Source: Ferrovibrio sp046294345 (lineage in GTDB: Bacteria; Pseudomonadota; Alphaproteobacteria; Ferrovibrionales; Ferrovibrionaceae). From it: DNA of 64,000 nt. A program made the translations under genes and the position numbers. Where the stretch lies: NCBI GenBank assembly GCA_046294345.1, contig JBKBJT010000009.1, forward strand, positions 45,611 through 109,610, read 5' to 3'. Positions 34,636 through 44,834 of the stretch are shown piece after piece; position 1 is the first letter of the stretch; each line of letters begins with the position of its first letter. The notes beneath the pieces are model-generated. The model made no database searches. It was not told the origin of the DNA and saw only the letters and a list, made by a program, of their open reading frames with translations.

Positions 34636-35196
34636 CTACAGGACCTTGGTCGCAGCCTCGATGCCGCGCGTCAGCAGGTTGAGGCCGCGCGAGGTAGCCT
34701 CGATCACGGTGCAGGAACAGTAATCGGGCTGCGCGACCACCATGCGGTCGTCGTTCAGCGCCGCGCTGAGCGCCGCGTTGATCACCATGAAATGGGTGAA
34801 TACGATGGTGTCGCTGCGACAGGATCGCAACATGCCGATCAGGCCCTCGCGCCAGGCGCGGATGATCGGCGGCTGGGTCGGATAACGCTGGCCAGCCAGC
34901 TGCTGCAGCCAGGGGCCGCGGGCCTTGATGCCCTGCTGGGCGATCTCGGGCGGGGTCGGGATTTCGCTGAAGGCGGCGCTCACCTCGGGGATCACGCCCC
35001 AGCGGTTGGCCAGCGGCAGCGCGGTTTCGCGGGCGCGCTCCATCGGCGAGGTATAGATCGGGATCGGCCCCAGGTTTTCGAGCTGCAGGGCGAGATCGAC
35101 TGCCGCCTCCTTGCCCTCTTCCGAGAGGCTGGGATCGGGATCTTCGTCGAACCGCGCGGCCGCCTTGGCGTGACGCACCAGATAGAGCCGTGCCAT
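34636..35196 (-). CDS. SixA-like phosphohistidine phosphatase family protein
   Basis: A 186-residue histidine-phosphatase superfamily protein. The phosphate-accepting His9 lies in YLVRHAKAA, the acid-rich DEDPDPSLSEEGKEAA follows, the second Arg is in SPMERARETA, and the late His is in TIVFTHFMVINA. SixA-type members remove phosphate from His in histidine-phosphotransfer domains; other members act on small phosphate esters, so the target is open. It begins nine bases after the MBL-hydrolase stop on the same strand, suggesting one transcript with that gene and the M20 hydrolase. Confidence 0.83.
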   Translation of the reverse strand: MARLYLVRHAKAAARFDEDPDPSLSEEGKEAAVDLALQLENLGPIPIYTSPMERARETALPLANRWGVIPEVSAAFSEIPTPPEIAQQGIKARGPWLQQLAGQRYPTQPPIIRAWREGLIGMLRSCRSDTIVFTHFMVINAALSAALNDDRMVVAQPDYCSCTVIEATSRGLNLLTRGIEAATKVL

Positions 35197-35205
35197 GTTT
35201 CCCCC

Positions 35206-36030
35206 TTACAGCAGATTGACGCGCATGTTCTCACGCGCCACCAGGGCCCCGGACCAGAGTTGTCTCGCCTCGGCTTCCAGGGCCTCCATGAACAGGTCCT
35301 CATGATCGGGATCATGATGGAAAATCGCAAGGGTCTTGACATTGGCCGCGCGACAAAGCCGCACCCCCTCCTGCCAGGTCGAGTGCCCCCAGCCGACATG
35401 CTTCTCGAATTCCTTGTCGGTATAGGTGCTGTCGTAGATCACCAGGTCGGCTCCCTCGATCAGACCCAGGATGTTCTGGTCGGGTTTGCCCGGCACATGC
35501 TCGGTGTCGGTGACATAGCAGACCGACTTGCCGCCATACTCGAACCGGTAGGCGGTGGCGCCGTCCGGATGGTTCAGCGGCGCAGTGCGGACCCTGATAT
35601 TGCTGCCCAGGTTGAAACTGTCGCCGGCCCGGAAATCGACGTTGTCGATGCTGGCGCCCATCTTCTCCAGCGGCACCGGAAAGAAAGGCTGCTGCATTTG
35701 CGACGCCAGCACCCGGCCGATGCCGCCCTTGTCGATCAGATGGCCGGCATGGATGGTGAAATGGCGGTCCGCCTTGAAAGCCGGCGAGAAGAACGGGAAG
35801 CCGTTGATATGGTCCCAATGCGTGTGCGAGAGGAACAGGTCGCCGCGCGTGACATTGCGGCGCAGCAGCCAGTGGCCCAGGTTGCGGATGCCGGTGCCGG
35901 CATCGAGGATGACGACGCGGTTGCCGATCTTCAGTTCGACGCAGGATGTGTTGCCGCCGAAGCCGATATGGCGCGGGGACGGCGTTGCGATGCTGCCGCG
36001 AACGCCCCAGAACTTCACCTTGAAGCCCAT
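35206..36030 (-). CDS. MBL-fold metallo-hydrolase
   Basis: A 274-residue metallo-beta-lactamase-fold protein. It begins MGFKVKFWGVRGSIATPSPRHIGFGGNTSCVEL, a start shared with PhnP/RNase Z-like cytosolic hydrolases. The metal motif is LSHTHWDHINGFPFF, later ligands are in CYVTDTEHVPG and YDSTYTDKEFEKHVGWGHSTW, and the final His is in AIFHHDPDHEDLF. The substrate is unknown; cyclic nucleotide or phosphodiester hydrolysis is the common activity. The ATG at 36030 is supported by GGGGA and by the family start. It is 20 nt downstream of the M20 hydrolase gene. Confidence 0.87.
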   Translation of the reverse strand: MGFKVKFWGVRGSIATPSPRHIGFGGNTSCVELKIGNRVVILDAGTGIRNLGHWLLRRNVTRGDLFLSHTHWDHINGFPFFSPAFKADRHFTIHAGHLIDKGGIGRVLASQMQQPFFPVPLEKMGASIDNVDFRAGDSFNLGSNIRVRTAPLNHPDGATAYRFEYGGKSVCYVTDTEHVPGKPDQNILGLIEGADLVIYDSTYTDKEFEKHVGWGHSTWQEGVRLCRAANVKTLAIFHHDPDHEDLFMEALEAEARQLWSGALVARENMRVNLL

Positions 36031-36050
36031 TATCCCCGCCCGTATCCGGT

Positions 36051-37220
36051 TCAGCTTGCCGGCAGGATCGTCTCGACCAGCCGTGACCAGTAGCTGGCGC
36101 CGATCGGCAGCACATCGTCGTTGAAGTCGTAGCGCGGGTTGTGGACCATGCAGCTGCCTTCGCCGGCGCCATTGCCGATCCACACATAGGAACCCGGCTT
36201 TTCGCGCAGCATCCAGGCAAAATCCTCCGCCCCCATGCTGGGATTGAGGTTGCGCAGCACGTTGTCGCCGCCAACCACCATGGCCGCGGCATTGGCGGCC
36301 ATCTCGGTTTCGTCGGCCGTGTTGATGGTGGGCGGGTAGCGGCGCTGGTAATCCACGGTGGCGCTGGCGCCATGGGCCGCGGCGATGCCGGTCGCGATCT
36401 GCTTCAGGCGGCTCTCGATCATGTCCTGCACTTCGGGCAGGAAGGCGCGCGTGGTGCCGGCGATCATCACATCTTCCGGGATCACGTTGGTGGTATGGCC
36501 ACCCTGGATCTGGCAGCAGCTCACCACCGCCGAATTCATCGGATCGACATTGCGGCCGACGATGCTCTGCAGCGCCAGGATGATCTCGGCCGCGATCACC
36601 ACCGGGTCGACGCCACGATGCGGATAGGCGCCATGGGCACCGACGCCCTTCACCTTGATCCAGAACATGTCGGCCGAGGCCATCATCGGGCCGACGCGCA
36701 CGGCGAACTTGCCCACATCGATGCCGGGCATGTTGTGCATGCCGAACACGGACTCGCAGGGAAACTTGGTGAACAGGCCATCGTCCACCATCACCTTGCC
36801 GCCGGCCAGGTTCTCTTCCGCCGGCTGGAAGATGAAATGCACCGTGCCGTCGAAATTCTTCGCCTTGGCCAGATACTGCGCCGCGCCCAGCAGCATGATG
36901 GTGTGGCCGTCATGGCCGCAGCCATGCATCTTGCCCTCGTGCTTCGACTTGTGGTCGAACGCGTTCATCTCGACCAGGTCCAGCGCGTCCATGTCGGCGC
37001 GCAGACCGATGGCGCGGTTGCCCTTGCCGGCCTTCAGCGTGCCGACCACGCCGGTCTTGGCCAGGCCGCGATGCACCGGCATGCCGAAGGATTCCAGCGT
37101 CTTGGCGACGAAATCGGCGGTGCGGTGTTCCTCGAAGGCGGTTTCGGGATGCATGTGCAGATCGCGCCGCCAGGCAGTCAGTTGGTCCTTGTTGGCAACG
37201 ATCTCGTCGATCAGCTTCAT
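36051..37220 (-). CDS. M20D-family amidohydrolase (hippurate/N-acyl-amino acid hydrolase type)
   Basis: A 389-residue metallopeptidase-fold enzyme. Family landmarks are WRRDLHMHPETAFEEHRTADFVA, LRADMDALDL, the metal motif MHGCGHDGHTIMLLGAA, IFQPAEENLAGG and a late MGAEDFAWML. The dimerisation lid domain covers about residues 185-295. It hydrolyses N-acyl or N-carbamoyl amino acids to the free amino acid. Substrate range cannot be read from sequence. GGAGAG precedes the ATG. It heads the M20-MBL-SixA run and is divergent from the helicase gene. Confidence 0.92.
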   Translation of the reverse strand: MKLIDEIVANKDQLTAWRRDLHMHPETAFEEHRTADFVAKTLESFGMPVHRGLAKTGVVGTLKAGKGNRAIGLRADMDALDLVEMNAFDHKSKHEGKMHGCGHDGHTIMLLGAAQYLAKAKNFDGTVHFIFQPAEENLAGGKVMVDDGLFTKFPCESVFGMHNMPGIDVGKFAVRVGPMMASADMFWIKVKGVGAHGAYPHRGVDPVVIAAEIILALQSIVGRNVDPMNSAVVSCCQIQGGHTTNVIPEDVMIAGTTRAFLPEVQDMIESRLKQIATGIAAAHGASATVDYQRRYPPTINTADETEMAANAAAMVVGGDNVLRNLNPSMGAEDFAWMLREKPGSYVWIGNGAGEGSCMVHNPRYDFNDDVLPIGASYWSRLVETILPAS

Positions 37221-37328
37221 CGGGGCTCTCCGGCTACGGAAAAAATCAGGAAATGCACGATAACCGATTGATTTTGCTGTTTCTAGCCGCTGAGTTTGGC
37301 ATTGACTCAGGGGGTACGCTGTGGTCTT

Positions 37329-37342
37329 GTCCGCCGGCGGAC
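37329..37342. promoter_or_regulatory. Perfect palindrome in the helicase leader
   Basis: GTCCGCCGGCGGAC is a perfect 14-bp palindrome, 44 nt before the helicase start. TTGACT at 37302-37307 lies upstream but has a poor -10 partner. It may be an operator or a 5'-UTR hairpin. Confidence 0.3.
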
Positions 37343-37385
37343 GGTGCGCATCTGTGCTGACGCCGTCAAGACATTACGGAAATCC

Positions 37386-38984
<1,599 letters not shown>

Positions 38985-39085
38985 TCTCCCTGGTGCTGTC
39001 TCGGGCCTGACTCCGTGCGCCGCCCCTTGGCTGCGGCGGGCGGCTTCGTTTACAGTCCGCGACAGCAAAGCGAACGGAGCCGGCG

Positions 39086-39328
39086 ATGCAGACGATTTTC
39101 GTGATGGTGAAATGCGAGCTGGGCCGCGCCTATGACGTGGCGGTGAAGGCGGTCGAGGAAATCGAGCAGGTTTCCGAGGTGCATTCCACCTCCGGCCAGT
39201 ACGATCTGATGATGAAATGCTACCTGCTCGACGGGCAGGATATCGGCCATTTCGTGGTCAACAGGCTGCAGACCATCCCCGGCGTGAAGGACACCTTCAC
39301 GCTCATCACCTTCAAGGCTTTCAGCTAA
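39086..39328 (+). CDS. Stand-alone Lrp/AsnC ligand-binding (RAM) domain protein
   Basis: An 80-residue protein consisting only of the RAM (ACT-like) effector domain of Lrp/AsnC regulators, without the helix-turn-helix: MQTIFVMVKCELGRAYDVAVKAVEEIEQVSEVHSTSGQYDLMMKCYL and GVKDTFTLITFKAF. Such proteins form ring assemblies that bind amino acids; partners are largely unknown. GGAGC precedes the ATG. It is a single gene after the helicase. Confidence 0.9.
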   Translation: MQTIFVMVKCELGRAYDVAVKAVEEIEQVSEVHSTSGQYDLMMKCYLLDGQDIGHFVVNRLQTIPGVKDTFTLITFKAFS

Positions 39329-39350
39329 CTTTCGGCTGAGGGCCGGAAAC

Positions 39351-39836
39351 TCAGCGGCGCTGTACCGGCGCGCGGCCCGACGAGATCGAACCGCTGCCCG
39401 ACGAGGGCGACACGGTCATGTCGACCTTCGAACCATACAGCGTGCTGCGGGTGATCAGGATCGAGGCGACGCGGTCGGCATCGCCCGACAGATAGGTGAG
39501 CTGGCTGGTCTCGGCGCGCACCACGGCCACCTCTTTCCAGCCATGATTGGCCATCTGCGAACGGATGAAATCGAACATCGCATCGGCCGAGGTGTTGATG
39601 CTGTAGGACAGCCGGCCGATCCAGCGGTCGCCTTCGCCCAGGATGATGGTGCGATCGGCATCCAGCGAATAGCCCTCAGGCAACGCGATGCCAGAAATCT
39701 GCGGCGGCGGACCGCCGGACCCGCTGCTCCCGGCATTCGCCGTGCTGCCGCCAATGTTCATGGAATTACAGCCAGCTAGCGCCAGCACGGCAACCATGAC
39801 AACTACCGGAATCCTGCTGAATTGCGCCTTGCTCAT
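39351..39836 (-). CDS. Putative lipoprotein of unknown function
   Basis: A 161-residue protein with a lipoprotein signal: a hydrophobic stretch VVVMVAVLALAGC ending in the lipobox LALAG-Cys at about residue 23. A Ser/Gly-rich linker follows, then a domain with ALPEGYSLDADRTIILGEGDRWIGRLSYSINTSADAMFDFIRSQMANHGWKEVAVVRAETSQLTYLSGDADRVASILI. That domain recurs in small alphaproteobacterial lipoproteins, but I know no function. Asn after Cys permits outer-membrane sorting. Start ATG 39836 is chosen over GTG 39848. It is convergent with the RAM-domain gene. Confidence 0.78.
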   Translation of the reverse strand: MSKAQFSRIPVVVMVAVLALAGCNSMNIGGSTANAGSSGSGGPPPQISGIALPEGYSLDADRTIILGEGDRWIGRLSYSINTSADAMFDFIRSQMANHGWKEVAVVRAETSQLTYLSGDADRVASILITRSTLYGSKVDMTVSPSSGSGSISSGRAPVQRR

Positions 39837-39943
39837 TGCGCTTGCCACCCCCGCGAATCGGCCAGTCTTTATTTACCATACCAGACCTCGCCCGTCGCGC
39901 TGTGACTGCGGCGGAGCCGGTCCAATACACTCGCTGCATGGTC

Positions 39944-39981
39944 TTGTCTCGCCGCCGAAATTATTTTAGACTTAAAACAAT
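39944..39981 (+). promoter_or_regulatory. Promoter and palindromic operator of the aromatic-CoA operon
   Basis: TTGTCT (39944-39949), a 17-nt spacer and TAGACT (39967-39972). Centred on the -10 is an AT-rich inverted repeat, arms ATTATTTTA (39960-39968) and TAAAACAAT (39973-39981) around GACT, with one mismatch. Size and position fit a MarR-type operator, and a MarR gene is second in the operon. Confidence 0.6.
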
Positions 39982-39997
39982 ATTCGGGAGGGTTGGC

Positions 39998-40816
39998 GTG
40001 ACGGCACAACCGCGGGACACCACGCAGACGCAGCAGCCGCACAGGACGATGGCCTTCGCCGGTCGCCACGTGCTGGTCACCGGCGCGACCCGTGGCATCG
40101 GCTGGGCCATCGCCCAGGCCTTCGCCACCCAGGGGGCAACGCTCTCGCTCTGCGGCCGCGATGCCGAATTGCTGGAACAGCGCCGCACGGCACTGGGCGG
40201 CCGCACCGCCGCCTTTGCCGCCGACCTGACCGATGCCGCTGCTGCCGAAGCGATGGTGCGGCAGGCCATCGCTGCCAACGGCGCCATCGATATCCTGGTG
40301 AATAACGCCGGCTACGGCGCCAGCCAGCCCTTTGCGAAGATGACGGCCGAACACTGGGACCAGATGCTGGGCGTCAACCTTTCCAGCGTGTTCCACGTCA
40401 CCCGTGCCGCCATCGGCGGCATGCTTGAACGCAAACAGGGTCGCATCGTCAATGTCGCCTCCACGGCCGGCCTCACCGGCTATGCCTATGTGGCCGCCTA
40501 TGTGGCCGCCAAACATGGTGTGGTGGGCCTGACGCGCGCCCTGGCCCGCGAATATGCCACGCAGGGCATCACGGTGAATGCCGTCTGCCCCGGTTACGTC
40601 GATACCGAGATGACGGCCGCCACCATCGATACCATCGTGAAAAAAACCGGACGCAGCGCGGAAGACGCGCGCGCCGAACTGGCGAAAAGCAATCCGCAGG
40701 GCCGCCTGATCCGGCCCGAGGAAGTGGCCGATGCCGTGCTGTGGCTGGCCGGCGATGCGGCCGGCTCGGTGACCGGCCAGTGCATCGCGATTGCGGGGGG
40801 AGAGGTGATGTCATGA
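39998..40816 (+). CDS. SDR-family 3-hydroxyacyl-CoA dehydrogenase-like oxidoreductase
   Basis: A 272-residue classical SDR. The cofactor loop is TGATRGIG, NNAGYG follows, and the catalytic residues are in NVASTAGLTGYAYVAAYVAAKHG. The end VTGQCIAIAGGEVMS is typical. In CoA-dependent aromatic routes such SDRs act as 3-hydroxyacyl-CoA dehydrogenases, which fits its place with a hydratase and an acyl-CoA dehydrogenase. I chose GTG 39998, which has GGAGGG five bases upstream; the next ATG would shorten it by about 17 residues. Its stop overlaps the MarR start by four bases. Confidence 0.88.
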   Translation: MTAQPRDTTQTQQPHRTMAFAGRHVLVTGATRGIGWAIAQAFATQGATLSLCGRDAELLEQRRTALGGRTAAFAADLTDAAAAEAMVRQAIAANGAIDILVNNAGYGASQPFAKMTAEHWDQMLGVNLSSVFHVTRAAIGGMLERKQGRIVNVASTAGLTGYAYVAAYVAAKHGVVGLTRALAREYATQGITVNAVCPGYVDTEMTAATIDTIVKKTGRSAEDARAELAKSNPQGRLIRPEEVADAVLWLAGDAAGSVTGQCIAIAGGEVMS

Positions 40817-41340
40817 GCGAACTGCGCCAGCCGGCGCCCGCGCCGGCCAACGACCGCGAAACCGCGGCTACCCGCGACGACAAGCTGGAATTGCGGCTGT
40901 GGCTGCGACTGCTCACCTGCTCCAGCCTGATCGAGCAGAATGTGCGCACGGCCCTGCGCGAGCGTTTCGATACCACCCTGCCCCGCTTCGACCTGCTGGC
41001 CCAGCTCGACCGCGCGCCGGATGGCCTGACCATGAGCGAGCTGTCGGCCCGCATGATGGTGTCCAACGGCAACATCACCGGCCTGACCGACCGGCTGGTG
41101 GAGGAAGGCCTGGTGAAGCGCACACCGTCGGCGCGCGACCGCCGCTCCAGCCATGTCAGCCTGACGCCTGCGGGCAAGAAGGCCTTCGATGCGATGACGC
41201 CGGAACATGAAGGCTGGATCGACGCCATGATGGCGGGCCTCAGCCGCCAGGACATGCAGCAGCTGTTCCAGTTGCTGGGCCGGTTGAAACAGTCGGTGCA
41301 CCAGAACGCCGTCGAGCCGGACAAGGGAGATAAGCCGTGA
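40813..41340 (+). CDS. MarR-family transcriptional regulator
   Basis: A 175-residue winged-helix regulator. The DNA-binding region is TLPRFDLLAQLDRAPDGLTMSELSARMMVSNGNITGLTDRLVEEGLVKRTPSARDRRSSHVSLTPAGKKAF, with the wing at ARDRRSS. A similar MarR gene often lies in 2-aminobenzoyl-CoA-type clusters. Four-base overlaps with both neighbours place it inside the operon, so it is probably autoregulated through the palindrome over the operon promoter, with an aryl-CoA or related inducer. That link is inference. Confidence 0.92.
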   Translation: MSELRQPAPAPANDRETAATRDDKLELRLWLRLLTCSSLIEQNVRTALRERFDTTLPRFDLLAQLDRAPDGLTMSELSARMMVSNGNITGLTDRLVEEGLVKRTPSARDRRSSHVSLTPAGKKAFDAMTPEHEGWIDAMMAGLSRQDMQQLFQLLGRLKQSVHQNAVEPDKGDKP

Positions 41341-42164
41341 GCAAGCTGGCCAGGGATTTCAAACCCAAGCATTTCGGCTGGTCGGTCGAGGGCAAGGTCG
41401 TCACCGTCACGCTGAACCGGCCCGAGCGCAAGAATCCGCTCACCTTCGACTCTTACGCAGAGCTGCGCGACACTTTCCGCGCGCTGAACTATGTCAGCGA
41501 CGTGAAGACGGTGGTGATCACCGGCGAGGGCGGCAATTTCTGCTCCGGCGGCGACGTGCACGAGATCATCGGCCCGCTGGTGAAAATGAAAGAGTCCGGC
41601 GACATGGCCGGGCTTCTGGCCTTCACCCGCATGACCGGCGACCTGGTGAAGGCCATGCGCCACTGCCCGCAACCGATCATCGCCGCCATCGACGGCGTCT
41701 GCGCCGGCGCCGGCGCGATCCTCGCCATGGCTTCCGACCTGCGGCTGGCGACGCCGCGCACCAAGACCGCCTTCCTGTTCACCCGCGTCGGCCTCGCCGG
41801 CGCCGACATGGGCGCCTGCAACATCCTGCCGCGCATCATCGGCTCGGGCCGCGCCGCCGAACTGCTCTATACCGGCCGCAGCATGAGCGCCGAGGAAGGC
41901 GAACGCTGGGGCTTTTACAACCGGCTGGTGGCGCCCGAGCAGGTGCTTGCGGAAGCCAAGGCGCTGGCGAAGGAACTGAGCGACGGCCCGACTTTCGCCC
42001 ATGGCATCACCAAGACCTGCCTGCACCAGGAATGGTCGATGGACCTGGATGCCGCCATCGAAGCCGAAGCGCAGGCCCAGGCGATCTGCATGCAGACGCA
42101 GGATTTCGCCCGCGCCTATCACGCCTTCGTGGCGAAGCAGAAACCCGTCTTCGAGGGCAACTGA
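41337..42164 (+). CDS. Enoyl-CoA hydratase/isomerase family protein
   Basis: A 275-residue crotonase-fold enzyme. The oxyanion-hole segments are NFCSGGDVHEI and CAGAGAILAMASDLRLA, and the region VGLAGADMGACNILPRIIG carries an acidic residue near a usual catalytic position. The N-terminal NRPERKNPLTFDSYAELRDTF is standard. It hydrates or isomerises a CoA thioester of the ring-cleavage or reduction product. It starts with GTG overlapping the MarR stop by four bases, preceded by AAGGGAG. The next gene begins one base after its stop. Confidence 0.92.
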   Translation: MSKLARDFKPKHFGWSVEGKVVTVTLNRPERKNPLTFDSYAELRDTFRALNYVSDVKTVVITGEGGNFCSGGDVHEIIGPLVKMKESGDMAGLLAFTRMTGDLVKAMRHCPQPIIAAIDGVCAGAGAILAMASDLRLATPRTKTAFLFTRVGLAGADMGACNILPRIIGSGRAAELLYTGRSMSAEEGERWGFYNRLVAPEQVLAEAKALAKELSDGPTFAHGITKTCLHQEWSMDLDAAIEAEAQAQAICMQTQDFARAYHAFVAKQKPVFEGN

Positions 42165-42165
42165 G

Positions 42166-43365
42166 ATGGCCGATACCAGCTATCTTGCCTGGCCCTTCTT
42201 CGAGGACCGCCACCGCCTGCTGGCGAAGAACCTGCAGGCCTGGGCGAAGCAGCATGCCGCCCATCACGACGAGCACGAGGATATCGACGCGGTCTGCCGC
42301 GGCTTCGTGAAGCAGCTCGGCCGCGACGGCTTCCTCGGCCTCACCGTGCCCAAGGATGGTGGCGGCACGCTGGAGAAGCTGGAAGTGCGTTCGCTGGCGC
42401 TGGCGCGCGAAATCCTCGCCTACCATCACGGTCTGGCCGATTTCGCCTTCGTCATGCAGGGCCTGGGTTCGGGCCCGATCAGCCTGTTCGGCACACCGGA
42501 GCAGAAGCAGCGCTGGCTGCCCGGCGTGGCGCGTGGCGACAGGATCGCGGCGCTGGCCATGTCGGAACCCGATGCCGGCTCGGATGTGGCCAATGTCAGC
42601 ACAGTCGCGGTGCCGGATGGGCAAGGCTATCGCCTGAACGGCATGAAGACCTGGATTTCCAACGGCGGCATCGCCGACCAGTATACGGTCGTCGCCCGCC
42701 TTGGTGACGCACCCGGCGCCAAGGGGCTGGCGGTTTTCGTGGTCGAGGCCGGCACGCCGGGTTTCAGCGTGCCCGAACGCATCGACGTGATCGCGCCGCA
42801 TCCGCTCGGCCGTCTCGAGTTCAAGGATTGCGTGGTGCCGGCCGGCAACCTGATCGGCCAGCCCGGCGAGGGTTTCAAGATCGCCATGAGCAATCTCGAC
42901 GTCTTCCGCTCTACCGTCGGCGCGGCCGCGCTCGGTTTCGCCCGACGCGCGCTGGACGAGGCGCTGCATCGCGTGCACGAGCGCCGCGTGTTCGACCAGA
43001 GGCTGGCCGATTACCAGCTCACCCAGGCCAGGATCGCCGACATGGCCACCGAGATCGATGCCTCGGCCCTGCTGATCTACCGCGCCGCCTGGACCAAGGA
43101 TATGGGCGCCGCCCGCGTCACCCGCGAGGCCTCGATGGCCAAGATGTATGCCACCGAAGCAGCCCAGCGCGTGATCGATTCCGCTGTGCAGCTCTGGGGC
43201 GGCCTGGGTGTGACGAAGGGCAATATGGTGGAAAGCCTGTATCGCGAAGTGCGCGCCCTGCGCATCTACGAGGGCACCACCGAGATCAACAAGCTGGTGA
43301 TCGCCGGCCAGACCTATGCCGCCTGGGCCGCTGAGAAGACCCAAGAATCTGGTAACCGGGCATGA
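42166..43365 (+). CDS. Acyl-CoA dehydrogenase
   Basis: A 399-residue flavoprotein. The FAD/substrate signatures are ALAMSEPDAGSDVANVSTVA and TWISNGGIADQYTVVAR in the beta domain, and QLWGGLGVTKGNMVESLYREVRALRIYEGTTEINKLVIA at the C-terminus, with the Glu of YEGTTE at the usual catalytic base position. It introduces an alpha,beta double bond into an acyl-CoA and passes electrons to ETF. This start gives MADTSYLAWPFF, just after the hydratase stop. Its stop overlaps the OYE start by four bases. Confidence 0.93.
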   Translation: MADTSYLAWPFFEDRHRLLAKNLQAWAKQHAAHHDEHEDIDAVCRGFVKQLGRDGFLGLTVPKDGGGTLEKLEVRSLALAREILAYHHGLADFAFVMQGLGSGPISLFGTPEQKQRWLPGVARGDRIAALAMSEPDAGSDVANVSTVAVPDGQGYRLNGMKTWISNGGIADQYTVVARLGDAPGAKGLAVFVVEAGTPGFSVPERIDVIAPHPLGRLEFKDCVVPAGNLIGQPGEGFKIAMSNLDVFRSTVGAAALGFARRALDEALHRVHERRVFDQRLADYQLTQARIADMATEIDASALLIYRAAWTKDMGAARVTREASMAKMYATEAAQRVIDSAVQLWGGLGVTKGNMVESLYREVRALRIYEGTTEINKLVIAGQTYAAWAAEKTQESGNRA

Positions 43366-44834
43366 AGATTCTCGAACCGCTGGCGCTGAACGGAATCACC
43401 CTGCCCAACCGCATCGCGGTGCCGGCGATGGTGACGCGCCTGTCGGGCGAGGACGGTTTCGTCAACCAGCCGATCATCGACCGTTATGTGCGCTACGCCC
43501 AGGGCAATGTCGGCCTGATCGTGGTGGAAGCCACGGCGGTGCATTCCAACAAGTCCGGCCCGCTGCTGCGCCTGTCGGACGACGAATTCATCCCCGGCCA
43601 CCGCGAACTGGTGAACCAGGTACATGCCACCTCCGACAGCAAGGTGGTGCCGCAGATCATCCATTTCCTGAAGGTCGCGCGCTCGGGCTGGCGCCAGACC
43701 ATCGACAGCCTCAGCCCCGAAGACATCGAACGCATCATCGAGCAGTTCGGCCAGGCCGCCGCCCGCGCGCGCCAGGCCGGCTATGACGGCGTGGAGCTGC
43801 ATTCGGCCCATGCCTATACGCTGTCGTCCTTCCTCTCGCGCCGTAATCCGCGCCGCGACGAGTATGACGGCCGCACGCTGGAAGGCCGGCTGGCCATGTT
43901 CGGCCGCGTGATGGCCAGCGTGCGCAAATATGCCGGCAGCGACTGGACCGTGGGCGTGCGTTTCCTGGCCGAAGAGGCGATCAAGGAAGGCTATACGGTG
44001 GAAGATGCCAAGCTGATCGCCTTGCGCATGGCGCAGCTTGGCGTGAACTACATCTCGCTGTCGGTCGGGGGCAAGTTCGAGGATGCGGTGCATCGCGAAG
44101 GCCAGCCGCTCTATCCCTACACGGGTTATTCCGGCGACCGCTGCATGCCCGGCGACTGGTATCCGCCGCTGCCGCATGCCCATCTGGCAGCCAGCGTGAA
44201 GCAGTATATCAACGCCAAGGGCTATACCGTGCCGGTGATCTCGGCCGGCAAGATCAGTGATCCTGCAGATGCGGAAGCTCTTCTGCAAAATGGCCAGGCC
44301 GACATGATCGGCATGGCGCGCCAGCTGCTGGCCGATCCCGACTGGCCGAAGAAGGTGGCGCAGGGCCGCGCCGACCAGATCGTGCGCTGCATCTACTGCA
44401 ACGTCTGCAAGCAGCTCGACGAGAATTTCAAGGAAGTGACCTGCTTCCTCTGGCCCAAGGGCGTGAACCAGGCGCCGCCGGACGCCACCGACGGGCTTGG
44501 GCCGCGCTGGCCCGAGGGCGGCGCGGGCCTCACCGCCACCGTCGAGCACGGCATCGTGAAGCTGAGCTGGAAAAAGGCCGAGGCCGGCGCGTCGCCGATT
44601 GCCGGCTACAATGTCTATCGCGCCGAGGATGACAGCGCCGCCCGCGTCACCGAGGCCGTGAAGTCGACCAAGCATACCGACAAGATGGTGCTGGGCGGCC
44701 TGCGCTACACCTATTACGTCCGCGCCCATGATGCGGCCGGACGTCCGACACCGCCGTCAGATGCGGTGCGTATCGACCTCCCCGTCCCGATCGCCGAACC
44801 CGCCTCTCCCCATTCCGAGGTGCATCATGCATAG
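43362..44834 (+). CDS. Old-Yellow-Enzyme-type oxidoreductase with C-terminal fibronectin type III domain
   Basis: A 490-residue protein. Residues 1 to about 340 form an FMN-binding TIM barrel of the NADH:flavin oxidoreductase family, with NGITLPNRIAVPAM, GYDGVELHSAHAYTLSSFLS and GKISDPADAEALL. Cys343, Cys346, Cys349 and Cys361 (CIYCNVC then CF) resemble the [4Fe-4S] ligands of 2,4-dienoyl-CoA reductase, though with CxxC-xx-C spacing. The FAD/NAD domain expected next in that group is missing. Instead residues about 390-476 look like an FN3 domain (LSWKKAEAG...YTYYVRAHDAAGRPTPPSDAVRI). It probably reduces an aryl- or enoyl-CoA; the electron donor is unclear. Confidence 0.85.
   Translation: MKILEPLALNGITLPNRIAVPAMVTRLSGEDGFVNQPIIDRYVRYAQGNVGLIVVEATAVHSNKSGPLLRLSDDEFIPGHRELVNQVHATSDSKVVPQIIHFLKVARSGWRQTIDSLSPEDIERIIEQFGQAAARARQAGYDGVELHSAHAYTLSSFLSRRNPRRDEYDGRTLEGRLAMFGRVMASVRKYAGSDWTVGVRFLAEEAIKEGYTVEDAKLIALRMAQLGVNYISLSVGGKFEDAVHREGQPLYPYTGYSGDRCMPGDWYPPLPHAHLAASVKQYINAKGYTVPVISAGKISDPADAEALLQNGQADMIGMARQLLADPDWPKKVAQGRADQIVRCIYCNVCKQLDENFKEVTCFLWPKGVNQAPPDATDGLGPRWPEGGAGLTATVEHGIVKLSWKKAEAGASPIAGYNVYRAEDDSAARVTEAVKSTKHTDKMVLGGLRYTYYVRAHDAAGRPTPPSDAVRIDLPVPIAEPASPHSEVHHA

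Noticed and set aside
40569..42122. 517-codon minus-strand frame over SDR, MarR and hydratase genes
   Set aside because: It spans three well-supported overlapping plus-strand genes and has no recognisable domain.
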